This document shows positions 37,746 through 52,700 of a stretch of DNA of 64,000 bases, one piece after another (positions within the stretch are counted from its first letter, which is position 1; every line of letters begins with the position of its first letter). The notes below the pieces were generated by a model, which saw nothing but the letters and a program-made list of their open reading frames with translations, searched no databases and was not told the origin of the DNA. The DNA is from Struthidea cinerea (Eukaryota; Chordata; Aves; Passeriformes; Corcoracidae). The stretch is from the NCBI GenBank assembly GCA_013397865.1, contig VZTI01000691.1, positions 991,147 to 1,055,146 on the forward strand. Direction: 5' to 3'. The position numbers and the translations under genes are program-made.

Positions 37746-40700
37746 GGTGAAATCTTGTGCTTATACTCAGCCAGGATGAGAAACGTTGGTCTAAAGCCGA
37801 GATGGTGAGATGATTGTGAAAAAGGAGGAAAAAAAGTCACTCCTGTAGTAGTTTTTTTTTAAATAGTAAAACATTTCATTTGAAATACAGTTCTGTAAGA
37901 ACCTGCTACCAAGAGGGCAGCACTGGTAAGGCAATCATTCTTCAGGGAGACTGAGGCCACTTGAGAGTAATAACTAAATTATAAATGTTCCTACTTACCT
38001 CAAGTCTTACTGACTATGTGCAGTCAGAACAAAGAAATTTCTCAAACAAGCCTGTGTGGAAGGTAGGGGCAGCTCTTGGGAGCAGAACAGGAATTCCTTA
38101 TTTGATGCACTTAGTTTTCCTGCCCCACATGACTTAATAAAATCATTCTGCAATGTGGTCTGTGATTTCTTGTCAAGGCGTTCACCTGGAGTGTAGCAAT
38201 GTCAGAGAGAGGTGAGTACACATGAGTAAAAAGTGTGATAAGTTCAAGGGACGTTAGCATTTTCTGTGGAAAGTACTACTGCTACTTTTGTACTATTTTG
38301 TGAATTTGAAGAGAAATTAAAGTCTGGGTGATTTTGTGATGGTATTTCTTCTGTTATGTTATACCTGATAGGGGAGAAATATCCTTTTTAATTTCCTTTG
38401 TTATGAAAGTGGGACTCATTTCTGAGGAGACCTCAGGTTCTATAAATCTACATATAGTAACAATGCCCCTTCAAATTCAGGTTTATTAAATGCAAATGTT
38501 GCCTAGTTGGGACTGAATCAATTATTTTTACTCACATGGAAAAACAGTGTAATTGGTAATCATAGTCTACTAAAGAAGAAACTACCACCAGAGCAATCCA
38601 TTAGGAAGAGGAAAAGCTACCCCTAGCATTTCATTCAGCACTCCTAATGCCAAACTGTCTTGTAACTTCTATTTTTCATCTTTCCTCTATTTTTATGCCT
38701 CTTCTCCATTTTAATTGCTTTGTATTTTCATTGTCTTTGGTGGGGATTTATGGCAGGTGTAGTGAGAACTGACCCTGTTACCCTTCTGGTCTGCTTTTGT
38801 GTCCTAGTTCCTTTCCCCAGCTGTCCATCTCTACTGCTTATATTTGGGATGATTAAATGCTCATCTTCTCCACCATTTTTTTTGTAAGCAGCTACCAGCA
38901 AGCTCAATGTGCAGTGTCTTTCAGAATAAGAAGTGATGTAAAAACACTGAGTTGCAACAGAATAAACAAACTGAGAACCACTCAGTCAAATGCACATGGC
39001 AGAGGACTGAGTGCAACATGATGCAGGGTTCTTTGTACTGTGCATTCACAGCTGCTGTCCTGTCAGCCTGTCTGCTGTGCAGATCAAGGAGTGCAAGGAT
39101 GGGTGTTGTGACTGTCACCTTTTTGAGAATATTTCTCTTTGGAGGGCACATGCTGGACAGAACTAAGTCTCACCTAGGGGGGCATGAACGGTGCCTGTAG
39201 TCCCATCCCCTCACTAGGAGGGTCTGCTTGGCCAAAGGAATCCCAACAGCTTTGCTGCGTTCCCGCTGCTTTTTCCACAAGGAACAACAGTGAGAACATG
39301 AGGGAAAATGAGGACTGTGCCACTAATTAAATTATGAACTGTGCTTGCTAATTCCTTTCTTTGCTTCCCCCCAGTATTAACAAACTTTTATTACTGCTTG
39401 CAGGCAAAATGAGAAATGACAGTGGTCATGCTCTAAAAATGGGTTCTCCAATGTCTTTTCAAGTTGCTGTAAACTCTGCTTCCAGTTTCGAGTGGCTTGT
39501 TCTGATTTGGGGATGAGTTATATTTACTGTGATGGATTCCGCTGCTACTCACCCATGGTGATTCACATCACCATGAGTCTGCTCGCCTCTTTAATGCCTC
39601 AAGTAAACATGACAGTCCACAACTGCATAGCCTGCTTAAGAGAAAAATAAATGACTGAGCAGGGTTAAAACAATGATGCTCAGTAATGTCTCGTGCTGAA
39701 GACAGTATGTTCAAGTTTTGTCATCCAGAGGAAAGGAGGGTCTGGGTGAGTTCTTCAGTTCTGGTTGTGAGGGAGGTTTCTGCTTATCTAGGGAAGATGC
39801 GTAAGCAGACATCCCATTCCCCCCAGATGTATTAATTTATGCTAAACCTGTTCAGTATTTGCTAATAGCTCTGTATGTATGAGGCAACGTGCCACTATTC
39901 TACTCTTCACCAAAACAATTTGGGGGTTGCAAGAAAAAATGCAGTCACAGAGCACAGGCTCCACAGGTTTCTGGCTGGTTTTGCACCACTAAAAATGTAC
40001 CTTTCTGCCACTTTCTTTGACTCTGCTCAGTTATTTTTGATTGGATAGAGCACAATTTATTTATATTTAAGATAATTTTTAATTAAAAATTCCTTATAGG
40101 CAGCAGCAGGGATCTGACAAATATTTGTCAAAATCTTTGCAATTACTCTAAATTTATTAATCCCTGAACAAAATGCCATATGTATTAAAAGACTAATCTG
40201 ACAGGTATCCTCTTGACACAACTTGATAAAACACAAAAATAGATCCTTGCTTCTTTAAAAATATCCCAAGGCTGTGAATGAGCCCGTTAGAGGACTTTAT
40301 TGTCTTTCATCCAACAACAAAACATAGATGCCTTCTTTGGGGCCCACACTGGGTGTTGTAATGCCAACATCCAAGTCTTCCAGCCAGCTTCATTCCTCTG
40401 GACGGCATGTTTTCCTAATTTATTCAAAACTCTTCGCATGATAATTATAACTAACTTGAATCTTTCGAGTTAAAAGTGTTGTGGGACTGTAAGCAGAAGG
40501 AAAAAGCTGAGATTGTGGAGTGGGTAAAAAAAAGCAAGACAGAATGAAGATTTTCTTTAGGCAGCTTTAAGAGATTTTGACAGATAATGAAAATGAACAT
40601 TTTTATTAAAAAAACAAACTTTGTTTATTTTCAGAATATTAGTAATGGGCACAAATTGCTATTCAGTCCCAACTGAGTAGTACATAATGAGAGTCCATGT

Positions 40701-43700
40701 TCACTAGAAGTTGGAAAATATTATGCATTACTATTTTTAATGGTCATATAACCTGTTTGTTGTATCACTGTAGCACTCAGGGTAAAATGCCAAGTGTAAG
40801 ATGTTCCCTAACTATCCACATTGTTTTTTACTTGTGGGATCTTGGCATTCTTAGTAAATGTAGAATGAGACACAGAGTTCTGAAGGCACTAGTGAGAATT
40901 CCTTTTACTAACACCTAGTTCTCATTTTTTTTTGTATTCTATTTTAATAGAAAAAAAGTTTCTTGAAATAACCTGAAAGGTGTGATACAGATTTATGTGA
41001 AGTTCAGCTTCCAGTTATACTTCAGAATTCAGAAATGGCTGAAACACAATTTATTTTACTTTTTCACTTCTTATTTGATGTGGAAATTCAAGTGTTGTCC
41101 TCTGTGCCATGGTTGATTTTTTAATTTTCTTTTTCTGTTTTTTAATGTACCAAGAAATGTGGCTTTTGATTCTCTTGAATGTTTAGGAATATATTTGGAC
41201 ACTGAAGCCATGGAGATATTTTTTAATTATGTTCACCTTATCTTAATTTCATTATTCTCAGTGAGAAGATAAAGGGATTTCCTTTCAGTTATATGTCAGT
41301 AAATCAACAGGTGCTTAATGATACAGCAGTCAAAATAGGCAAAGAGGCTCACAGGATTTTCATTTTAAAAATATTATTCAAACTCAGCCACAAAAAGCCC
41401 TATGAGCTTTAATATTTGAAAAGCAAAAGTCCTGAGGAAATGGAGGGCTGTATTTTTAAGTCTCCAAAGGCGAGAGAACTGTCACATCCCTCTTCAATCA
41501 AATTAAGCTGATCTCCTTGTTACCATCACAAGCTGTGGACACTGTGTGCTATACAGTAAGTATGTGTGGTGAAGAGAGCAGTATTTATCTCTCATGCCTT
41601 GAAAGGAAAACAACTTGAAATAAAAAAAAAACTCCTGAAAGTAAACCAAAGGAGACCTTGGTCTCCATTGCACAAGTTGTGTTTACTTGGGAGGGACAGC
41701 CCCATTTCTGTAAGAGCAGACTATAAAGTTCAGAGTCCAAATTGTGAGAACAATAAGGAGCTAGAAGTGAAAACATTATCTGGATGCTGTTAGTAAATTC
41801 TGACTGCTACCAGCTGTGTGTGGGCACTTCAGCCACAGCTGCACTTTCTAAAGCATTGACTTGTACTTCTTTTATCTGCCTTGGAATAATTTGTTGAAGG
41901 CAGGAAATTACTTATTTGAGGTGGTACAATAAAGATAGGTATGTAAATAGGTATTAATATGCTTTTAAATAGCTATTAAAATGAGGGAGGCATGATTAAA
42001 TCTGCAGAAAGATTCAGTCTTGGATTCGATTCTCTTCTCATAGTGATGGAAATAAAAAGCATCTAAAGGAAAAAGAAAACCACACCAAGCAATTTAAGGA
42101 TATGCCAACACTTCATGCTCCAGTGTGCAATGGAGTGATACCTTATCTCAGTTCAGATAATGTAGCAGGAGTATCGGGAACAGTGCCCGTGCAGCATGAA
42201 GCCTTGCAAGGCAGGCAGGCATCTTGTAATGGAATCCAGGAGATGGCCTTGAATTCATTCAGGAAATTGGCTCATAATAAATGTACATGGTTCAAATGAA
42301 CACGAAAGAAATTAGTATGCTGTTAAGATTGACTAATTTGGTTCTATGTTCTAGCTGAATTAAAATGATGGCGATAATAGGTAATCTAAGTCATATCATA
42401 CAAATGATATGCAATCATATTACTTAGTATTAGATTTAATAATTACAAGAGAGATAAGATTTGTTTGCAAGTCCTTTTTATGAAATTTAATACAGACCTC
42501 TTGTTAGGTTGGATTATATGGGGCAGGAATTCTGATCCTATTTCTAGCTCAAATGGCAGAAGAAACCTGCCTGTCTTTGGTTATTTTTTTGCTACAAGTA
42601 TGAAATAGCAGTATAATGTTGACTTGAACAGAAAGAGCAAGCAGAAATATGGTTTATAAACAGTGGTGGCCAGGCTTGGTGAGCACATACATGTAGTCTG
42701 TCTTGAGAGCAGGCAGGAAACAGGACACTGTGGGACAGGTTAGCAGAACTGAGTGAGGATTCATAGCAGCTGAGGCAGATCTCAAAACGGGCAGGTGGCT
42801 CACAGTCATTCAAGGTGCTGTCATGAGCATCTGCATGAATCAGGCTCAGGCAATGTGATCTCGGTGGCCCAAGTGTAATGTCCCTAATCACCTATCCCAC
42901 CCCTTTCCTGCTCCGTATATAGCAGGGGAGGGTGGGTGAGCTGGGCACTGGCTGGACCCTTTTCTCTTCTAATGAATTCTCTGTCCCTGAATCCTCACAA
43001 GGGGTGTTCACTGTCTGCGTGTCTGCAAGGAGGTGGCAATGAGCCCATCTGTGAGACACCGTGAGAACTCCAAATACAACCAGCAGTTGCACTTGCTGAA
43101 GTTGGAAACTTTAACCTTTTGCTTGAAATAGTCATGTTGGATGGCTTCCTGAAGGGAGTCTTTTTGGGGAAAAAATCAACTAAAGTGGTTCAGCTGTCTG
43201 TGAAGACAGGACTGACGGGGAATGATATGTTATTTGGCTCACAGCCGGTGGGAAAAAAAGCAAAGGATTGCTTTGTGGTGCATATGTACATGAACCATGA
43301 AATTTGGCTGCAAAGGCTGTCTAAATTATTAGGAATTTTCTAACTTCTGAGAGCTTAATTTTAAAATCTTCATGTCTTTAACAAAATTTTTCATTAGTTG
43401 TAAATGTGATGGAAAAAGCTTGTCTTCATAAAAAAACTTGATTAATATAAAACCCCATCAGAAATTATCTGAGGTGTTCACCAGACAGAAAATAGATAGT
43501 CTTTCTTTGGGCTGTATCCATTCTGAATTTCTCTGGAATTGCAACACGTTTGTGTCTTTCATGAAGGGAACAATATAGGAAGTTCCTGTGTTAGGGACAG
43601 GTTGTGGTAGAAAGCAGACAGTGTTGTGTGGGAAATGAGGAGGTTTGGAGCTCAGGTTAAAGAACAACACACAGGTCATGGTCCTTGGAGTGCTGCTTGC

Positions 43701-46700
43701 TGGAAACCTGAACTTCAGGCTTGGTGTAAAAATGGAGGCTGTGATGTCAAAACACCTTTTCTTACAACACTGAAAAATAACAGCTTTAACAGGAGAACCT
43801 CCATCACTGAGTTGCTCCATTGATGCAGTTACGATGAAGAGGTAAATTGGCTTCTATATTTTAGGAGACAAAATTTTTAAGTCAAAAGTACAGTTTGTTT
43901 TTTGGAAATAAAACTTACTTTTGAGCACAAAAAAGATTAAAACCTCATAAAACTTCTAGAATTTTTTGTTGGAGAGGAAATATTTTTAGTTCTTAAAAAA
44001 TAACCATTTTCCTGCTTCCTCTGTTTCCTAGTTCTGCAGAATAAATTTTAATCAGATTATACATAAAGAAAAATTTAAGAATATGTAGAAAACTCTGATT
44101 TTAGAAAAAATATTGTTTCAAACTATCCTTACCCCAAAGTTTTATCTGCTTTCAAATAAGATACTGCTAGTCCCATAACTGCCAGCAGTAAACTGATCAC
44201 ATCTAACTATTTGTAGATGTTCATATTTTTATCACAGATATATATACTTTCTTGGGATCATACACCAAATGATAATGCATATGCAATGTTCAAAATTAAT
44301 AGCAATGTTGAAGTAGTGAAAGAGACAAATTATTTAAACATTTTTTTTCTCCTGAATAGAGTGTGTACACAAACAGATGTGCACACACGAACATAGATAT
44401 GTATAACACAGCATAAAAGTTTAAATTTAAAATAATTGAAGAAAGATCCAAGCCTTGCCCTTCCCTTTATAATTATTATAATGGCTTGTATGTCAAGAGA
44501 AGAAACACATTCTGTGTGGAACAATTAATTATGTGAAAACAATCTGTGTAAATAAAATACATCAATGTAAAAGTCAACTGGTACTTTTATTGCTGCAGAG
44601 GGAAGAACAAAACATTTCTTTCCTCTGTAAAAAGGATTCTTATTTGCATCATTTTAGCCTGACGTATTATTATCCTCATTTGAAATACTTTTATTACTTA
44701 TGTTGTAAGTTCATCTTGGAAGGTTGTTTTGACTCTGGGCTGATTTCAATTTACCTAATAAATAATTTCATTGTATGCAATTTTGACCATCTTTTTACTC
44801 AGTTATAATTAGGAAATCGCATGGGAAATGTGATACTTTGCCTGTAGCAGTGCAAGGCATTGCACTGTTCTAAGTCAGTTTTAAATACAGGAAAAGATGA
44901 AGATATATTTATTCTTTCCTGCACTCTGATCTCTATTAATTTTGCTACTTTTATTTCTAAATGAAGTTGTTTGTTTTCTGTTTTGCTGGTTACTGTCAGA
45001 GAAAAAAACCATTGAAAATTAAAATAGTGCATCTGAAAACCCAAAGCCTTTGTGTTACAGGAATTTTGATGCATTTTGAATTATTGTGTGTAATTCTGTA
45101 ATTCCTTCAGCTAAATATTGTTTTCCAGGTAAGCCCATAGACAAATAACTTGACCAGGAGCAGTAAGTCTGAATGCGTTTTACCTCTTTTTGAGATAAGA
45201 GGGATGATGATTTCAACTGGTTTTTTTTTTGAAAAATATTTTATTAAAAATATTGGTTTTTTTCTTCTTTCTGAGTCAATATTTTCTAATATGATAAATT
45301 TCTAGCTACCCCTCACCAGATGACATTGGTTTTTCTTTTAATGTTGTGAGAGGTGGCTTCAGACAATAGGACCAATTAGCAAAGTACTGGTGTGTCCATC
45401 TCTCCATTGTGGTATCCTGAAGGACCTTGAAGGGAGTGCACTTGCACTCAGGAGATTGTACAGATAAAAATCCCCATCCCAAACCCAAAACAATTGAATG
45501 TAATTTTCTTTCCCATCTGCATTTACAATCCCAGCAGGATGAAGCTCATGGCTGAACAGATGGAATCACTAGAAACTATCACTATATCTGTTAGATTTTG
45601 AAATTATGACAGGGTGCTTAAAGCCCAGCTCTCAGCAAGGAAGACAAGCACTTATGAAGCCAGAGCCCAATGGGTAACTGTAGAGAGGCAGTAGAAACTT
45701 GTTCCCCGTGAAGAAAGATGGAATCATGGATTGCTGCTCTTGTGGGACCATCAGTTCATCTTGTTTGCTTTGCATCAGTGAAAAAATTCCTCATGCAGAG
45801 AGGAACAGCCAAAGTCTGTCTGGGTGATGGCAGGAACAGCTGGAGATGTGCTCTGTGTCTCAGATATTCAAAAAGAGAAAATCAGCTTTTTTTTCTGAGT
45901 CCTGAAAAGGTCTAGAGCAGAACAAGAAAACAAGCTGTTAGTCATACTTTCCATCTGATCCACAGGTTTAATGTGTAAAACAGGAAAATCCCTCTTTGTA
46001 AAATTATTCTCAAGCGTGCCTTGAGCATATTGTATCATTTTTAGGATGACTGAAAAATTCTGAATTAAAACCAACCAGCCAGCCACATGTTTATGTAAAA
46101 CAAAACAGAAAAAAATATTTAGGTCTGGTTAATGATCCAGAATATTTTACTGGACCCTGTGTCAACAAATCAAATGAAGGGAGGTTTGTAAATTTGACAT
46201 GATATATAAACAGAGCTGTACCAGGGCAGATGGTAAGGAAATATTTTCTTCATCGTTTTTGAAAGAGAATGGGAAAATCCAGTGTGAAGTTACTTTAACC
46301 TAATCTTATTTTGGGATTCTTTTGCATTGCCTGGAAACTATCTGTCTAACATAATGCTGCCTTTGTATAGTGTCTGTATAATAATGTTCCTGGCAAATAC
46401 AAACCAGGTAGGGCCTGGATAGTCATGTAAGACCTAAAACTTTACTGACTGTGTAAGTCTTCAAGTTTCACCTTTTAGAGGATAACTCTAGTCACAAAGA
46501 TTATTAACCAAATCTGACTGGGGGATGTCACATGTTTTTCTTATTTTTGCCTTTCTGATTTCTTGGATGTGTGTGTTCTCTGTGGTATGTGAAATACAGG
46601 TTTGTTGGTAGGCATTTGGACATGCTCTGCAGCTGAATTTTAATGTTATATCTATAATAATTTGTGAAATAAATTACAAAAGGTTCCTCTTTGAGGCATA

Positions 46701-49700
46701 TTTGGGTATCCCCTAATCGTTGCACATGCAACAGCACATGGAAATTTTGTCGTCTGGGAGATACCCGCTCGATTTTTTTCACCAACTAGATAGCTTACAT
46801 TTTTAAGGGTGAATTTAAAGACCAAGGAATATACTATTAGATGTATTTAAAAATACTATTTGCTGTTGTATATCCACGACAGTAGTATTAGCTTTACATG
46901 CAGACCCCTATCATGTGGATTTTATTTTTGCATTCATTTTCTTCTATATTTGCATTTTCTCAGTAATGTGACCAGATGTTTTGAGTTTTTAGTTAAATAA
47001 AACTTAGTTACTGACACTGTTTGCTTTGAGATAGAGCTTTGTAGTTTCTGCAGTTTGTAAAACATTGATAAAGATGGTTCATCTAATTCTGTCAGAGAAC
47101 TGGAGTAACACATCTGAAATGACACTGTGCTGAGAGCTGCTTAAATTCATGCCACTGCATGACAGTGTGCTATCAGATCTGGCAAGTACTTCATTGTAGT
47201 GTCTTCCAGATTTGAATCTATTTTAAACTGAGGCTTTAAGGTGCCTGAAAAAAAGCATCTGCTGGAATACATTGGTGGAAAACTTAGTTTTTGTACTTAT
47301 TGTGCAGGAACAATATGATAAATTCCAGATAATGAGAAGCAGTAGAAATGTGCAAAGATCAGTTATGATCTGGAAACTTTTTGGCACTTTGGAGTATTCC
47401 TTTGGCTTGGCATTTGAGTCTGCTTACTGTGAAGCCAGGAACGTATGCCTTTAAATTTAAATGTTGTACTGCCTTTCAGATTGTAGTCCATTTGTCTTCT
47501 GCTGTAATATTATTCACCAGTTACTGAAAAATTCCTTGGAGTTACTGTTACTCTGGTTATCCTTTCTGTTTATGCTGTGAAAACTCTGTTGATATTCCCA
47601 AATTCTTGCAAAGCGATAGAATCCTTTGAAGTTTTTGCATCTTCCCCCAAATACAGCAATTTGTTTAGTGATATTTTACCCTTCTGTTTTGTTTTACAGT
47701 CTTGAGGATTGAAGTTCAAATTTCTCTCTTCATCTCCCACATTATTTTGAATTCTTTCTTGTCCTTGGTGTCAAGATACTATTCAGCCTTCAAACGTGAC
47801 TAACTTTTGCTTGCCAGCAAATAATTCCTAAGATTTCTAGTCCTTGTGTGTGTCCTATGGTAGACCCAAAATGTAATGCAGTCTGAAAGAGCTCAGAGTC
47901 TTTACTTTTAAAATAGTCCCAGTTTACTTCCATTTTATGCTTTCTAAAAAGATAGCTTATAAGTTTGAGGGTACTAGGTGTCGTGTCAGTACAGAGTATC
48001 ACAGTTAATTCTGTTTAACCAGACCAAGGCTTAGAGGAAACAGTTTCAGAAATAGAAATATCCAGGAATATTTCTACCTTCTGCTTGTCTTTTTTCTCAC
48101 TCACTCCCATTGCTTGCTGAAAGGCTCTGCTTCCGCTGTTCCCACATTTCATGTTACTTTAACGCTGTTGGGACATTTTTTAAAAGAAAAGTCTTAGCTT
48201 GCTTTTGCCTACTGTGATATGTTTTTCCACAGTTTCACATGGTCTGATGTGGACTCGCTTCAAAGGATTTCTAAGTTTCTATGTCACTTGGCACTTGCTC
48301 TTTCAGTCTTCCGCTGCTTTCTTCTGTTTTGTTTTCTGCCTGGGATTTTGTTTTTGCTCACCATGCACAGGAGATGGGATGACATGGGTTGCCATATGGG
48401 GAGAGAACTTGGCCTTTAAGACACAAATGTATAACAACCTCAGATTCTGTGAGTGCTCCGTGAAAAAGGAGCATTCACCCCAAGTAAGCAATCCCCAGCA
48501 CAAAGAATTTCCTGCTGAGAAGAGGAATATAATGGAACTAGAGGAGGTGGTCAGACACATGTGAAAGTGTTTACATGACAAAATAAATCAGAAAAACCTT
48601 AACAAGGCAATCCCAGCAGGAAATCACTGGGTCTGTGTTTACTTCTTGTCTCCATCTGGGGTCAGAGGAGAAAAGTGGCCTCTAACAGCAACAGCAAAGG
48701 CACAAAACTCAAATTACACATTTGTGCCGTATGTTTTCTAACGCTTGAACAAATTTGGGTGTGGAGGTTTTACTGCTAATGAAAGGCTGTTGGAAATCAC
48801 CAGGTTTCTAACAAAACTGCATCACAAGGGTGTGATCAGCAAACTGATGAGCGGAATGCAGGTGTCTGGAACAATTGGCCTTTGCTTGCTTTGCTTTGGT
48901 GATGTGATTTATATTTTGTGCAAGAAGTTTCATAGATCTCTCTTGAGAGCTTCTCTATGCCACCAGTTGCACCGAGTGCCTTTTCACTGTAGCACATTTC
49001 ATGTGTGTAGTGTGGCTGGTCCAGTAAGCATATTTGTTCCTCTTTGTAAACTAAAAATGGCTGATTCTTCCAATCAGCTGTGAAGATACTATCCTCAGCT
49101 AGCATCTCTCTCTTTAGTGTAGAGACCAGAATGAAATGAAACTGCAGTGAAAAAAATGTCAAGACAAACTATTTTTTCCTTCTGTTTAACTTTCTCTCTT
49201 CTCTAAGTCTGCCTTTTCTCCTGTTTCATACTCTCTCTCTCAACTCTTCCCTGTTTCATTTTCTCTTGTTCTTAGGTGTTACAGTAGAAGCTATGATGAT
49301 GTTGTCGTTCAGAACCAATGAGCATATACAAAAAAGGAGGAAAAAGATGCTGTAACTTTTGCATGTTATATGTATATGTAAATAACGTATATATATATAC
49401 ACAATTTTTAATTTTTCACTTTTCCTGAGCAGCAAAAAAAAAAAAAAGGTAATTTATGTATTACATAGATACAGAAGATAGAGTGGGTTTTCAGTAGTTT
49501 TATACCGTGTTTGTGTTTAAACACACAGTGGCTGCTGGGATACTGTCTTACTCATGATAAAGATAGGAGCTTGATGGCCAGTTCTCACTTTTGCTCTCCC
49601 CTGATTAAGATCCACGTTTCCCTGGGTGTTAGTGCACTCTCTGGGTTCTGACATTCATTTCTTCATGCTATTTAGGGATAATTCCTATTATTAAATCTTA

Positions 49701-52700
49701 GAGTTAATTATATATTGACTATAATTAACTACTGGTGTATTTTTTGTTTCTAATGGACATGATGGATAGTCACATGGAAATGCTGTAATAGAGAATGAGG
49801 CAATATAGTGCTGTGTTGAAATAATGTCCTGAAACAATGCAAACACCTGCTTCCTCCTAATTATGAAAAAAGCATGAGTTATTTTGTTTTTTAATCTTTG
49901 ATCTCAATGCTCTGGCCTGGCAGTGGTTCAGTATGTTAGGGTAGATACTTTCAAAATGACTGAAAATTGCTTCAGAACATCTCCAAGCAAGCTTTTCTCT
50001 TTGCTATGAATTAAAAAGAATTGTGACAAATTCAAGATTACAGAGATGAAAAAAAGTTTGCAGAAAATTTCTAGGACCATCTGCAATCTGCTTGAACAGC
50101 CTAAGTGGGGAGCAGGCACAAAAAACCAGTCTAGTATATTCTAACTGTTGTAGTAAGAAAAAATAGAGTAAAATATGAGGAGAAACCTGTAAATTGCTGG
50201 AAATCAGGGAGCATCAAAAGACTCAGCACAAATATAATTGCGTGCTTTTGCCTGGCTCGTTGCTAGTTCTGTCCTTACCAAAGAAGAGTTGAGGCAGGGA
50301 AAGGCCTAGGGGAGAGAATAAAACTGTACCAGGGCTGTGTAGGAGGGCAAGGATGGAGAGAGCTTTGGCGCTCTGGCTTCTGTGGTGGCTATGTGCTGAC
50401 TGACATGGGGAGGTGGGCAAAGAAAAAACATCAGGAGGACGCAGTATTTATTTGGAATTCAAATTTATTTGCTCTTCTCAGCCCTGGCTACAGTACACTC
50501 ATTTGAATATCTCCTGTTTGCTTGAGACTGGAAAAGCAGTTTCTATTTGTCATGCACAAAGCCCTGTATGAATTATCTCAGTCTGAAGAGAAATTAATGA
50601 TATCTCTCATTCTTCAAAGTCTCAGAAAAACTGTGTGTCTTAATACTGTGAATCATATCTGATATCCACTTAAAAATAGAGAATCATTTCAGAAAGGAAG
50701 TTCAGCTGAAGGATACCACTTTTCATGTTTTATATTCTCTTTCTTAGGATCAGAGCAGTAGTTTAAAATACTGTTTTTGGGAAAAGGGCTATTAATTTAT
50801 TAGTAAAATAACAGTTTCTGTACCTTAGAGGTTTTTTCTCTTACATGTTGTGAAGGAAATTCCTACATCTTTGAATAACATTGATTTAGGATCACTTATG
50901 CAGGAGGAAAATTTTAGAAGAGTAGAGTTTCAGGAAGGTTTCAGAGGACGCACAGTAAAGAAACTAGGCTCATTTACTGGATTTTATGCCTTATTACTGG
51001 CTTGAGAATTGGAAGATAGGATTTGTCATGGGTGGAGAAACCTCCACTCAGTCAGTCAATTAAGATAACAAGGTTCACACATTTTCTCTCTGAAAGAACT
51101 AACTGGATGCAGATTAAATTTGGCTTTTTAGTACTTGAGACTATACTCATAAAGCCTGTGTCATACAGCCTTACACACATGCTTTACATGGCTGTAAGGA
51201 AACGGTTTGTGTATTATTCATTGATGGGAAATTAATCTCATGGCAGTGCTCTATTCAATAAAGCCATCACGATAAACCAATTAGCACATCAAGACCTAAC
51301 GAGCAACAAGACCAAACTAGTTATTATGTCATTAATTAGTAAGTATTAGACTAAGAGGTGATAAAGTGCTTTTCACCTGCTCATCACAAAGCCCTTTGCA
51401 AGTCAACATCCCTGTTCCTCAGGGAGACACGGATGTGCTGAAGGTCAGTCACCTTAAATGGGAAATAGAACATGGTTCTGCTGGGGCCCAGTCCTGTGCC
51501 TCAGGCAGAAATAGCTCAATTACACTGACTGACTTTTTCTAGGAGCATTACTGAAACTAATATTATGGATTGCTGCTGAAAAACATGTTGACTTAATAAG
51601 CCAATTCCATTTCAAATTCTTTTTTTACAATCAATAATGTTTGGTTTCCAATTACTGCAAAATTACTCTTCAGCCTTGGTCAGAATATTCAGCAGTGGAA
51701 AAATGATCTTTCATTTATTTCAGAGCAGTTTCAAAATATCACAAGTCGACATGGAAAACCCAGATGTTTTTAATTCTGAAAACTGAGAAATAGATTTTGA
51801 ACAGGAAAGTTATCTGGTTTGGTGTGCATCCTCAGGAAGAAGGACAGCAGAACAGTCCCCAGTTCTCTGCCAGGCTGTCATTTATATAAAAAGATGAGTA
51901 GAAATAGTTTTGGGGCATCTGTGCAGAGCCTTAGGAAGATCTTGAAGAAGTCAGAAGTAAATAAATAGCCTCCACAACTCCTGCATCTTCATCAACTATT
52001 AAATCCTCTATCAAACCTCTCAGAGTAAATCAGATAATTTGCATTCTTCATAACATTTCTTAAACAGACATAAGAGGAACTACAAATATAACTTACCAAA
52101 ATACAATCTCAAAAATTAGCACAATAATCGGGAAATGATAATTTTAATTTCTGCAAAGATGTCTTTTTCAAAATTTTTTTTTTTTATCCCACTCTGTGCC
52201 GTGACATGCTTGCATGCCCTGCTCAGCAGACAACATTCTGGGATTTTGACACAAGTGTGGAGGAGAGCACTAAGCCTTCAGCTTTGGTGGTAGTTGGCAT
52301 AATGGTCCACTCAGGATCTGAAGCAGAAAACTTCCTTGGAGGACAGGCTGCATATTGCAACAAGGTATGTGATATTTCTATTGAAAATTTGAGTGAGAAT
52401 CTGCTATTTTTGACTATGTAAAGATGTGGCAAAGGCTGTGAGGGACCAAGAGTAAACAAACATATTGCCATGAACTCTGACCTTAGGTTCCTGATGGAAT
52501 GGGTTTAATCTGAATTTTGTGTGGGAGTATTCTCTCTTTTGGGTGATGTTGCCATACTTGATCTTTATAAAGAACATGTGTCACTTTCCTGCTTTCTAAC
52601 ATATGAATGTCTAGTAAACTCTTAAGCCAGTGTTACTCGGGTAGGGAATTTCCTTTTAACCTGAAAATATTTTTAGAAACCTGCTTGAAATGCATTATTA

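Noticed and set aside
48199..48564. 121-codon plus-strand frame with a hydrophobic, F- and C-rich stretch
   Set aside because: The hydrophobicity comes from T-rich DNA. No known family, start context or splice structure supports it.
49387..49447. TA-rich run followed by an A14 tract as a possible retroposed gene tail
   Set aside because: No recognisable gene body precedes it and no target-site duplication was found by eye; treated as simple sequence.
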